A stretch of DNA of 64,000 nt from assembly GCA_950295325.1 (NCBI GenBank), contig OX485808.1:25998527-26062526 (forward strand), written 5' to 3'. This document shows positions 12,589 to 23,104 of this stretch, one piece after another. Within the stretch, counting starts at the first letter, position 1. The number at the start of each line of letters is the position of its first letter. The notes below the pieces were generated by a model that was not told where the DNA came from, searched no databases, and worked only from the letters and a program-made list of their open reading frames with translations. The position numbers and the translations under genes are program-made. This DNA comes from Polytrichum commune (Eukaryota; Streptophyta; Polytrichopsida; Polytrichales; Polytrichaceae).

Positions 12589-14218
12589 ATGCAAGGTAAG
12601 ACTCGATCCCAAAAACCAAGCTTGACATTAGGATTAGAAAGATTTAGACGTAGAAGGAGATCATCTAGGATTAGTGTAGGCGATGTTGTAGACGATGTTG
12701 ATGTTAGATTAGAAAGTTGTTTGAATATTGAGCCTAATTTTAGTCCATTGCTAGAGATATTAGAAGGGAAGATTAGAGTGGAGAAAGAGGTAACTCCCTC
12801 TAATTTGATTGGTGAGATATCATCGGATACTTATACATCTAGAGAAGAAAATCCGATACACATTAATAGTGACATAGAAGAAGATCCACCGGTTGACATG
12901 GCACGGCGAGGGAATGACGATGATCCCATATTGGATGAGGACCCCATTGATCCATTGGTTAGACCGAGAGGTTTACCAATTGTGGTTCCACAAAATTTAC
13001 ATACTGTGGATATGCCCTCCCACCTCCCTAAGTTTTATGGAACCAAGCATGAAGATTCTTCTGGGCACATCGAGAGGTACATCGAGAGGTTGGCTAGTTC
13101 TTTGGTGACTAATCCGGGATATTCGTTGGTATGGTTTCCCACTACCTTGGAGGGTGAGGCTTATGAGTGGTATAGAGATCATGCCGAGGGACATTTTAGA
13201 GCATGGGAGTAATTGCAAAGGGAGTTTTTGAATGAGTTTCGACTGGAAGTTGGTCAAAACACGGCTTTGAGGGCATTGGCTTCGTTCAAGCAAGATAGGG
13301 AAGAGGAGATTTCGGCCTACATTAGGAGGTTTGATTTAGTGTGTACATGGTTTGTGGGAACCGTGCTAAGTGATGACACACTAAGGCAATTCTTCATTCA
13401 AGGATTCTTTAAGTCGGGAACAATTAGGGGAATTCTTGAGAGACATCCTCAAACATTGGCGGATGCCAAGCGGGCGGCGAGAGAGGTAGAGACCTTGGAT
13501 AGATATCATGAGAGGTCGTGGAGAAGGGAAGAGAAATTGATACCACAATTCATTCCCATTCGACGTAGATTGATGGCAGGAGAACCGGTGAAGTATGAGA
13601 GTCAAGTCCCTTATGCCATAGTTGACACCGGTCCACGTCCTTTAGCGGTTAGAGAACCGGCACCACTTCTAGCATTACCGGACCCTAGAGCGGATCCTCA
13701 CATGGACGAAGTGGAGAGAAGGTTGGATGCTAGCCAATTGGGATTTCAAGAGGCCATGATCAAGTAAATGCAAAGTCTTATAGATCAAATGTCTTTGATG
13801 ATTAAGAGCCATTAACCGGATCCTCTTCCTCCTGTTGAGTCGGGTAGACATTCATCGGGATTGTGGTATGTTCAATGTGGCCAACCGGGCCATACTCGTC
13901 AGTTTTGTAGGAGTGGACAAAATCGTGATCAAAGAGGAAACGGTGGTCCACCTCCACAAAACCAACGAGGTCAAGGACAACCTCAATATGGACAAGGCAA
14001 CAATAGGGGACTTCCTCCTAGAGGTCAAGGTGGTTAAAACGTGGAGAAGAAGGAGTTCCATCCATTTTGTGAGGAGGTGGCATGTACAAGGTCAATGTTG
14101 GTCCAAGGGACAAGGTCATGATTGTAGTAATTGTGGAGGAAACCATCCTTCGGACGAATGTCGTCAACCGGATAAGGTTATTAGTGTGAATTACCCGGTG
14201 GCCAATCCACAAAAATAA
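12589..14218 (+). pseudogene. gag: gag (capsid and zinc knuckles), broken
   Basis: The reading frame begins at ATG 12589. A retrotransposon Gag domain spans roughly 13010-13530, with GEAYEWYRDH, REFLNEFR, ALRALASFKQ, AYIRRFD and DAKRAAREVE. A TAA at 13210-13212 interrupts it in frame, where a Gln or Glu codon would be expected, and another TAA lies at 13765-13767. A first zinc knuckle near 13860-13905 (QCGQPGHTRQFC) has Tyr where the first Cys should be. A second knuckle near 14118-14161 (CSNCGGNHPSDEC, C-x2-C-x3-H-x4-C) lies in another frame. The product would have formed the virus-like particle. It cannot be made intact. Confidence 0.88.
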
Positions 14219-14230
14219 GCGAGGGACAAC

Positions 14231-15565
14231 ATGAGGGGAGCTAGACCTCAAGGTGGAGCACCGAATGAATTTAGGCCACCGAATTTGTATTACGACCATG
14301 GTAATGCGAGACAAACTTCTCATCCACCAGCGGGATTGCAAACGGCGAATGGTTACATTCCGATTCAAGGTAGGCACGGAGGTCCACAAAATTTCGACAA
14401 TAGGCGTCAGCGTCAACCTCCTCCTACGGATCCGGATCCGTCTAATTTTCAAGATGTGAGGTTTATGGATGGTGTAGTAGAGTCACATCATGATGACATT
14501 CTTCCTCTCCATATGGATAGTGAAGAGGAACAAGGTCAATGGCCTCCACACACCAATGACATCACCTATGAGTTGAAGAGTCTAGGAGATGAGGTTACTC
14601 ATGAGGCACCGGCTTTAGCGGTTACCACTAGAGCTAGGAGAGGGAAGGCACCATTGGAGATAGAAGAAGAAGGTCAAGAGGAGTATTCTTCGGATGAGGC
14701 TCCTAACCTTTCCAAATTGGATAGAGTAGCTAAAGTAGCTAGAAGGGCCACTAGGGAGTTAGAGGAGGAGAATGGGATTCTTCATGATAGGGAGAGGCCT
14801 AATGTCATTCATGATTTGAACGGTAGTGAGATGGGAGAATGGGAAGGACTGGGAATTCCTTTAGATGAGTTTGATGGTGTTGGCAAGGCCAAAGTGGAGA
14901 AGTCGAGTGGCTACGATTTATGGGCCGATCTTAGCTCACTCAAGGCCGATATTACCTTTGGACAATTGTTGGAGATTTCACCCGTGGCGAGGAAGACTCT
15001 AAAGGAAGGAATGCCGGTGACTAAGAGGACTAGGAAGGTTAAGCCTAGGATATCGGCTATTGTTCAAACGAAAGGAACAAGACGGGATGTCAAACCAATT
15101 GAAATTGAGGTTATGGTGGTGGACAAGGTGGTTCCTAATGTGCTAGTGGATGGAGGTAGTGGTTTGAACATCTTACCGGAGTATACCATGAAGATGTTGG
15201 GTCTTAGTTTTACGGGTCCGTCACCTTTCATTATCAACATGGGGAATCAAAGTCCGGCCGTGCCTTTAGGAATGATTAAGGATTGTAGGATTAGCAGCGG
15301 AGGAGAAGAGTATGTGGTCACCTTTCATGTCATCAAGATGCATTCTAACAAGGGTACATTTCTCATCTTGTTAGGTAGGCCTTGGTTGAGAATGGCGGAT
15401 GTCATAGTGGATTGAAGAGGAGTAAAACCATCCATTACTTATGGTCCGGAGGACAATAGGGTCAAAGTTCCAATAGGGTCATTAGGTGGTTGGATTAGAC
15501 AAGAGATTGTTTTATCTTCGGAAAATGAGCGTGATGCCAAGGAAAATGGCAAGAATGATGATGCA
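14231..15565 (+). pseudogene. pol: pol N-terminal part with aspartic protease
   Basis: An open frame runs 14231-15415, starting in a proline-rich and acidic region. The retropepsin-like domain lies near 15050-15415, with VLVDGGSGLNILP at the active site (Asp then Gly-Gly, as in Tat/Ogre-type plant elements rather than DSG/DTG) and later FLILLGRPWL. TGA at 15413-15415 stands where Trp is likely (GAT TGA), a G-to-A type change. The same frame then continues without further stops into the RT region. Confidence 0.85.
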
Positions 15566-17560
15566 TTGGTAGGAGTGGTTCATTCGGGTAGCCTAGGTCC
15601 TAGTTTCTATAATTATGGAGATGACAGGGAGTATGCCCAATGGTTGAGGGATTATCCGGAATCGGAATTCAATATCATGACGACGTCCCACCATACATGC
15701 TTGAGCGATAATATTCTTGAGTCACGGAGTGGGGAATATTCCTTGTTAGAACCATGTAAGGTACTTACCGAGGAAGAGTGGATTTTAGGAGGATTGACAC
15801 CTTGGATTGATAGTATGGAAGAGAGTGACGTAAGTTTAGTGCATGTGGATGTGATTCAAGATGAGGATGCTATCATAGAAATGGAGAAGTTGGAGGATCT
15901 TTTATTCTTCAAGACTACGTCAACGGGAATTGTGGTTGGACAAGATGTCAAGGATTATTCTCATGTACGGGTGGATTGGTATAGGAACAAAGATGAACAA
16001 GTTCATATTACCGAAGAATATTGGAAATATGTAGATGTTACGACAAAGAATGGCAAAGTGAGACAAATGAAGATGGAGTTTCAATTGGGAGAAGAAGAAA
16101 TCAAGGAATATAGCGATTTGGTGGATGAGTTTAGTGACATTTTTTCTTGGTCATACGATGAGCTTAAGGGGATCCCTAGAGAGATGGTGGAGCATCGCAT
16201 TCATTTGATTCCGAGTGCCAGGCCCATTAGACAAAATGAGAGAAGGATGAACCCACGACTACAATTGTTGGTTAAAGCGGAGTTAGAGAGATTGTTGAAT
16301 GTCGGGTTTATCAAGCCCGAAGAGATTACGGATTGGGTCTCTCCGATGGTGTTGGTGAAGAAAAAGAATGGGAAGTTGCGGGGGTGCATGAATTATAGGA
16401 AACTAAATGCTTGCATACAAAATGATCATTTCCCTTTACCATTGATTACTCTCCTTCTAGAAGAGGTAGGAGGGCATGTTCGCTACACATTCATGGATGG
16501 TTATGCGGGATATAACCAAATCGACATAGCATTACAAGATATTCATAAAACGGCTTTTACTACTCCATGGGGCACATTTGTTTGGGTGGTCATGCCATTT
16601 GGGTTGTATAACGCCCCGGCCACGTTTCAAAGGCTTGTCATGTACATCTTCACCGACTTGTTGTATAAATTCATGACCGTGTTCATTGACGATTTTAGCA
16701 CTCAATCAAATGTCAGTCAATATATAGGGTGTGTACGAGAGGCTTTGATTAGGTGTAGGAAGATAGAATTGGCTTTGAACCCGGACAAAACATTCTTGGA
16801 CGTTCATAAGGGAGTTTTTTTGGAATATATGGTGAGCGAGAAGGGAAGAGAGCCGGATCCTGACAAAATCACGGTTATTGATGAGTTGCCCACTCCCACC
16901 AATGCCAAGGGTATAGCCAAGTTATTAGGACATGTGAGATGGTATAGGGAGTTGATTCCTAACTTCTCTAAAATAGCGGTCTCTATTACCCACTTGCTCA
17001 AGAATGATGTTAGATTTGAGTGGACCGATGCTTGCCAAAAGACGTTTGAGGAGTTGAGGGATAAGTTGAGCACTTATCCGGTGTTGAGGCCACCCGATTG
17101 GGATAAACATTTTCATGTGTATTGTGATATTAGCAATAAAACGGTTGGTAGTGCTTTGTGTCAATCCATGGATAAGAACGGTAAGGACCACCCCGTTGCC
17201 TATGCTAGCAAGCAATTGACACCGGCCGAGAGGAGTTATTCTACCACGGAGAGGGAATGCTTGGCTATGGTATTTTCGGTTAAGAAGTTCCTCCATTACC
17301 TTGTGTGTAATCCGGTTGTTTTCTTTGTGGATCACATGGCCATAATATACTTGGTTAATAAGGCGGAGCTAAGCGGAAGATTAGCTAAATGGGTCTTGTT
17401 ATTAGAGGAGTTTGACTACACAGTGGAGTACAAACCGGGCCGCATACACTTACAAGCCGACCACTTGTCTAGGTTGTCCGAGAGTATAGGAGAGAGTCCA
17501 ATAGATGATAGATTGATGGATGACAATCTTTTTGTGGTTACGACCAACCCGGATTGGTAT
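15566..17560 (+). pseudogene. pol: pol reverse transcriptase and RNase H
   Basis: This is the longest intact frame of the element (open to 17878). The RT domain (about 16260-16870) shows SPMVLVKKKNGKLRGCMNYR, FPLPLI, PFGLYNAPATFQR and the catalytic pair in VFIDDFS. A hinge follows (WYRELIPNFSKIA), then RNase H (about 17080-17480) with VYCDIS, YSTTERECLA and FVDHMAI. The stretch is intact in itself but is locked inside a broken polyprotein, hence scored as a pseudogene. Confidence 0.9.
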
Positions 17561-18793
17561 GCGGGTATCGTGGAGTTCTTAACCACACAAAAGTTGCCCG
17601 AAGATTGGATCAAGGAGGAGAGAAAAAAAATTAGAATTAATAGTAGGAATTTTGCGGTAGTAGGTCATAGATTGCTTAGAAGGGGGACCGATGGGTTGCT
17701 TAGGAGGTGTGTGTCGAAGGTAGAGGTCCCGACCATTCTAGAGGCTTGTCATGATAGTGCATGTGGGGGACATTTTTCCGGCCAACTTACCGGTCAAAAG
17801 ATTCTTAGAGCGGGATACTTTTGGCCTACCTTGTTTAAGGACTCACATGATTATGTGAAGCGTTGTGACGCTTGTTAAAGGTATGCTCGGAATAATTTAC
17901 GGATGGAAATGCCACTCTATGTATCATTGTCTCTCGTGCCTTTTGAGAAGTGGGACATTATCTATGTAGGCGAGGTCCATCCTCATTTCTCTAAAGAAAT
18001 GGCTTATATTATAGTTGCCACTGAGTACCTCACTAAGTGGGCGGAGGCTAAGTCCGTCAAGACCGATACGGCGGCGCATGCGGCGGCATTTATGTATGAG
18101 AACATCATCTCAAGGTTTGGAGTGCCCAAGATTTTGGTGAGTGATAGAGGGAGTCATTTCCTAAATTCCTTGATTCGAGAAATGACGGACAAGTTCCAAA
18201 TTGATCATAGGAAAACCATACCTTATAACCCCAAACAAATGGTCAAACGGAGAGGATAAATGGTAAATATCCTACGCAAAACGGTGATGGACTCTAAGAG
18301 GGATTGGGATACGAAGTTGACGGCGACATTGTGGGTTTATTGGACAACTTACAAAGTAACTACCCAAGCTACTCTCTTTTCCTTGGTGTATGGTTTAGAA
18401 GCTACACTTCCAATTGAGTATGAGGTGGAGTCTCTTTGGGTGGCCATAGGTTCGCGCCTTACCGAAAGTCAATCGTTAAAAAATAAATTGATCGACTTGG
18501 AGGAGCTTGATGAGAGAAGGCGAATGGCGGCTCAACACATAGAGGCGATTCAACGTCGAAGAAAAATCACCTTCGATAAACGGCACAAGAAGAGGGCATT
18601 ATGACCGGGAATGATGGTGATGATTCAAGATGGTAGAAAACTTGAATTTCCCGGTAAGTTTGATGCGGTTTGGATGGGCCCTTACCTTGTACGCGACGTA
18701 TTTCCCAACAATTCCATGCCATTGGAAACATTGAACGGTGAGAGCTTCCCAACTCGAACGGCGGGGAGTAGGTGCAAGGAATATCGAATTTAA
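17561..18793 (+). pseudogene. pol: pol integrase with GPF/Y-like C-terminus, broken
   Basis: The HHCC zinc domain is at about 17740-17880 (ACHDSACGGHF ... KRCDAC), followed directly by TAA at 17876-17878 where Gln is expected. In the core, the segment WDIIYVGE appears to have Ile where the first catalytic Asp of the DDE triad is usual. The second Asp is present in LVSDRGSHFLN. The Glu region (TNGQTERING) is out of frame across about 18225-18260, between two apparently compensating shifts, with a TAA at 18257-18259. A stop at 18602-18604 is followed by a GPYLVRDVFP motif and NGESFPTR, the usual C-terminal module. Integration by this protein looks impossible. Confidence 0.87.
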
Positions 18794-18851
18794 AGACAAC
18801 TTGCCTTCGAAGCAAGAAATTCGGGATCCATCCCCCGATGGTCGCCAATTA

Positions 18852-19189
18852 TATGAGCCCAAAATGAGTGTTCATATTGGTTTTATGTTTAGAATTTATT
18901 TAGAATTGCATTTGGAGTGTTATTGAAACAATTAAAAGTATAAAAAGAGTGAGGCTTGGTGTGGTTTATGTTTTAGGCTTTAAGCCTATTTTGTGTGGTT
19001 AAGTAGGAGCTTAGTGATATTATGGAGTGTTGTGATTAGGTGAGTAGTGGTTGATGAAGCAAGAGGAAGGTCCTTGGATTTAAATGTTTGAATTAGGACA
19101 TGCTCTTGTTGGTTTAAAGGGTGAAGGTTTAGTGGATGGGATAAGGTCCTACTAAGTAGGAGAAGGCTAAGGAGGTTGTGGTTTGGGTG

Positions 19190-19232
<43 letters not shown>

Positions 19233-20439
19233 GGTGTGTGTGGGGTGTGTGTGGGTGTGTGTGTGTGTGTGTGTGGTGTAGTGTGGTAGAGAATGTAGTT
19301 GATTAGAGGAAGCTTAGAAAGTTTAGTTGATTAGAGGAAGCTTAGAAAGTTAGTTGATTAGAGGGAGCTTAGAAGATTTAGTTGATTAAAGGGCACTTAA
19401 ACAATTAGTTTATTAAGCCTTGGGACGGAGTTTAGCTGTGGCGGCAACTGGGATTAAACCCTGGGACGGAGTTTAGCTGTGGCAGCAATTGGGATTAAGC
19501 CTTGGGACGGAGTTTAGCCGTGGCATCAATTGGGATTAAGCCTTGGGACGGAGTTTAGCCGTGGCAGCAACTGGGATTAAGCCCTGGGACGGAGTTTAGC
19601 TGTGGCAGCAACTGGGATTAAGCCCTGGGACGGAGTTTAGCCGTGGCAGCAACTGGGATTAAGCCCTGGGACGAGTTTAGTTGTGGCAACAACTGGGATT
19701 AAGCCCTGGGACGGAGTTTAGCTGTGGCAGCAACTAGGATTAAGCCATGGGACGGAGTTTAGCCGTGGCAGCAACCGGGATTAAGCCCTGGGACGGAGTT
19801 TAGCCGTGGCAGCAACCGGGATTAAGCCCTGGGACGAGTTTAGCTGTGGCAGCAACCGGGATTAAGCCCTGGGACGAGTTTAGCTGTGGCAGCAACTGGG
19901 ATTAAGCCCTGGGACGGAGTTTAGCTGTGGCAGCAACTAGGATTAAGCACTGGGACGAGTTTAGCTGTGGCAGCACTGGGACTAAGGTTGGCTGTGGCAG
20001 CACTGGGACGAGTTAGCTGTGGCAGCATTGGGACTAAGGTTGGCTGTGGCAGCACTGGGACGAGTTAGCTGTGGCAACACTGGGACTAAGGTTGGTTGTG
20101 GCGGCAACTGGGACTAAGTAGCCGAGATAGTATCTATACTACGGAGCAGTTGGACTAAGGGGTAGTTAGAATGATGGGTTAGCTAGGTAGTTAGCTATCC
20201 GCGTAATCGGGGGTGTAATCGTGTGGGAAAGTTGATAGAGGGTGAGGAGATAATATCAATAGGGAAAAGCGTTTATCAACGCTTGTACTCACAATATGGA
20301 ATAAATTGGTGTGACCCAAGTTATGTGTGATGTCATGGGAATGAATGACGGAGGAAAAGTAAACTAGTATGAATATGAATGTGATCGCCATACCCTCACC
20401 CGGACTAGGACGCTTAAGGGTGGGCGGTTTGGCCTCACA
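18852..20439 (+). repeat. 3' LTR (1588 bp)
   Basis: It matches the 5' LTR end to end apart from the tandem array, the CT microsatellite and scattered substitutions near 20115-20260. No conventional polypurine tract stands directly before it: the sequence there is GGTCGCCAATTA, then TATGAG. Confidence 0.92.
19418..20095 (+). repeat. 41-bp tandem array in the 3' LTR (about 14 copies plus short units)
   Basis: The first eight copies match the 5' array almost one for one. After a copy shared with the 5' LTR (AAGCCATGGGACGG) there are five additional full units and several shortened units (GGACTAAGGTTGGCTGTGGC). This accounts for most of the 300-bp length difference between the LTRs. Confidence 0.88.
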
Positions 20440-20444
20440 CTTGG

Positions 20445-22279
20445 ACAAAGCGTGAACAGTGACACCCCGACCAATCTTCCGTCCCTTCAAAGTGCTTCCA
20501 CATTACAAGGTTATTGTGTGTCCGGTTCATCAAATGCGGCTTCAGAGTTGCTACCAACCCTAACTAGTCCTAACCGAACAAGTACAAGAATTCCTCCATC
20601 GGAGGAACTTGGAACCATTCCCCAGAGAAAAACCTAAAACTTCTCCATCTTGTCCGCCGAAGTGGCTACATTGGGTTGCTAACATGACGGGTTGACAAAG
20701 TGGACAAAACCTAGGTTTGAATAATGCACTGGATACAATGCTTATTTGAGTCAATTTGTCTAGGCACTTGTCTGAATTGGACCTCATATTTGAGTAGAGG
20801 GTATATGACAAGGTTTAGAGTTAAGAATGGACCCAAAAAAATGTTACAACGAGTTTGGACTATGTGTGCAAAAATACATGCTCCATTCTAAGTTTGTTAG
20901 TGAAGACAATGGGAAAGCCTTTGGCTCTTTCAGTTTTGCACCTCTACTCCAATTCAAAAACTTGAGATGATAATTTGCGTGTTTTGCCACACCTTACCTC
21001 CATGAAGGCATACAAAAACCTTCCATGGAATTCCAAGAATTTCAAAAATGGATGCAAACGTGTTCAATACTAGGTCAACATGGCAAGGGTTGTAGTTAAC
21101 AATGGACGCGAGAAAAAACATGTGTTAAGATGAGATTGGAATCCGTCATTGGATGCATATCTCTTTGACACTAAGCAAAAGACTCAACAACAATGGTAAT
21201 TTAAGGTACAACCACGAAGGACTTCACAATGTTTCAAGCCTTGAATGTTTCAAGACTCTCAGAGAGTGGAATCTCTGACCAGTTCATTGAGTTCCCACAC
21301 TTGCGAAATGCTTCTAATCACTACGATTGTGTGGCCTTAAGGTAGAGGTGCCTATTTCGGATACTTTTCTCTTTACACCCATGTCTAGTAAGATATGAAA
21401 CACGCAAGTGGTGTGAGATGATCAACAAATTCAAATCGTGCATGTAGTAATTTGTCTCATAATTGTTCGAGCTCATATGAATTTCTTTATTTATTATCAA
21501 AGTGAAGATTCGCGTGTTCATTAAAGTCATATAGTCCTCCCAATTATGTTGATTATTGAGCCTATAGCAGTTAGCATATCTCTCCTAAACACATGTCATT
21601 GTGTTGCGCTTTCTTAGATCCATACCTATCCACACACCACTCAAATACACGTGTCCACATTATTGCTATGTTAGATTTAGGCATGTTTGCCTTACAACTT
21701 GTTCCCTTCCACTATCCAGTTATATAATCAATATATTAGCTCTTTCAATCCATATTCATAGATTTAATATTCATCTAAGGTAGAGAACCCTTGTTTGGTT
21801 ATTTTTCTTTATTAGGATACCTACATTTGAGTGGTGTGATATGTGGTTTGGTGTGGCTCCAAGAATGGATACCAAAAAGACACGTGTTTAAAAGAAATTT
21901 GACTCCTTTACTTAAAAAATGATAACCATCTTAGGCTTGATAGTCAACATCATGGGGAACATGTATGATAATTTAATGAGCATAAGAATAATGATTGAAA
22001 TATTCAAATGAGCTCCAGAAATTATGAGAAATTTTATTTACAACCTCAATTTAGAATTTTGTCAACTATCTTGTAGTAACCACGTGTTTCATATCCTAAG
22101 AGAAGTGAGATAGTCTGAAACGGTAACCATTTGAGACCCACCACTTTAGTGGAAGACAACCAATGCTAAGACCTGGCAATTCCCACGAGCATTTTTTTAA
22201 AGGGGGCACAATCCACAAGCCGCATCATTTCATTAGGCAATCAAATGAAAGCATGTTATACACTTGCTTCCACTTAAGC
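20445..22279. other. Non-coding DNA right of the retrotransposon
   Basis: I see no gene. The first 200 bp may be the displaced other half of the minus-strand coding-like region that ends at 10391. Around 21530-21960 there are weak similarities to the repeat at 29695-30075. Confidence 0.4.
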
Positions 22280-22282
22280 TTA

Positions 22283-22750
22283 GGGCCACTTCACACACGA
22301 GACTGAGAGCCCAAGACCACGACACTTCAAGCACTCTCATTGGTGGAACCGGCGGAGCCGGTCCAAGTTCGCTTCACACTACGCTTGAGGAACCAACGGA
22401 GTAAGTGCATGCAAGATGGATGTAAAAATCTACATGGTCACTTGGACTATTTTCAAAAATCACTTCTTGGAGGTAGGCCTAACACAAAACCAGGAGACGA
22501 TGGCACTCCGAACGCTCACAAACCGTTGATTTATTCTATTTTATTGTGTGTGAGGACCCGCATGAATAGGAATTCATTGGAATAGCATTTGGGTGGGGGA
22601 CCGCTCACATATGACTTCACACTGCACTTGAGGGCCCGTGACCACACTACATGATGATGTTGGAGGTGTGTTGGGATGGCCTTTGGACACTTTCTTTTGG
22701 GCTCTCACAATTTCGTGGTCACGGCTCGTAGCTTGTGTGTGAAGTGGCCC
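22283..22750. mobile_element. Harbinger-like MITE, GGGCCACTTCACAC family (468 bp)
   Basis: The ends are GGGCCACTTCACACACGAG and the inverse CTTGTGTGTGAAGTGGCCC. The flanks are TTA and TTC, a near 3-bp duplication. The interior (GTGAGGACCCGCATGAATAG, TTGGAGGTGTGTTGGGATGG) is shared with copies at 41688, 48093 and 54216. It has no coding capacity. Confidence 0.82.
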
Positions 22751-22863
22751 TTCCTTACAGACTCAGCAACATAGTGACCGACAACCACTTACTCCAAATA
22801 TACATCGCTGGCTGAACGTGGACTGGCTGCCACATGAAATTGACATTTGGGAGCATTCTTGGC

Positions 22864-23098
22864 CATGAGTGGGGAGCATGGACTGCTAGTTACAGATGAA
22901 TCGGTTGAGTTCGAGAAACACACTTTGAAGTCCAAAGGCTTCACGAAGATTACCGAACATTCTTGAGGAATCTATAGAATATATCTCAAATCAATGTAGC
23001 AACTCCGAAAGATCATAACATGTAATTGGTTGGACTTGGAAACACTAGTATTTTGATCAATTATGCCCAAAATTGAAAAATCTCTCTAGACACTCATG
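22864..23098. mobile_element. Diverged hAT-type MITE (235 bp)
   Basis: CATGAGTG at the left is exactly inverted as CACTCATG at the right, and CTTGGC flanks both sides (22858-22863 and 23099-23104). The interior aligns by eye with 40733-40965 (GGAATCTATAGAATATA, CATGTAA, GGTTGGACTTGGAAACACTAG) and the length is similar. It is an older copy with a degraded CGGGGAG motif. Confidence 0.7.
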
Positions 23099-23104
23099 CT
23101 TGGC

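Larger units (their letters stand above)
10397..20439 (+). mobile_element. Ty3/gypsy LTR retrotransposon, complete but coding-dead
   Basis: Two long direct repeats (10397-11684 and 18852-20439) bound a gag-protease-RT-RNase H-integrase interior, the Ty3/gypsy order. The 5-bp target duplication CTTGG lies at 10392-10396 and 20440-20444. Both LTRs start TATGAG and end CTCACA, so the termini are TA...CA rather than the usual TG...CA. Outside the tandem repeats and microsatellites the two LTRs differ at roughly ten sites by eye, which suggests a fairly recent insertion. Even so, gag and pol contain several stops and frameshifts. I see no chromodomain and no envelope-like gene. Tat/Athila-like features (a CGG-N-H zinc knuckle, VDGG protease) suggest a non-chromovirus lineage, but this was not tested. 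Confidence 0.93.

Noticed and set aside
14018-14452. 144-aa minus-strand frame
   Set aside because: It is the antisense shadow of gag/pol; Arg/Ile-rich composition follows from the opposite strand.
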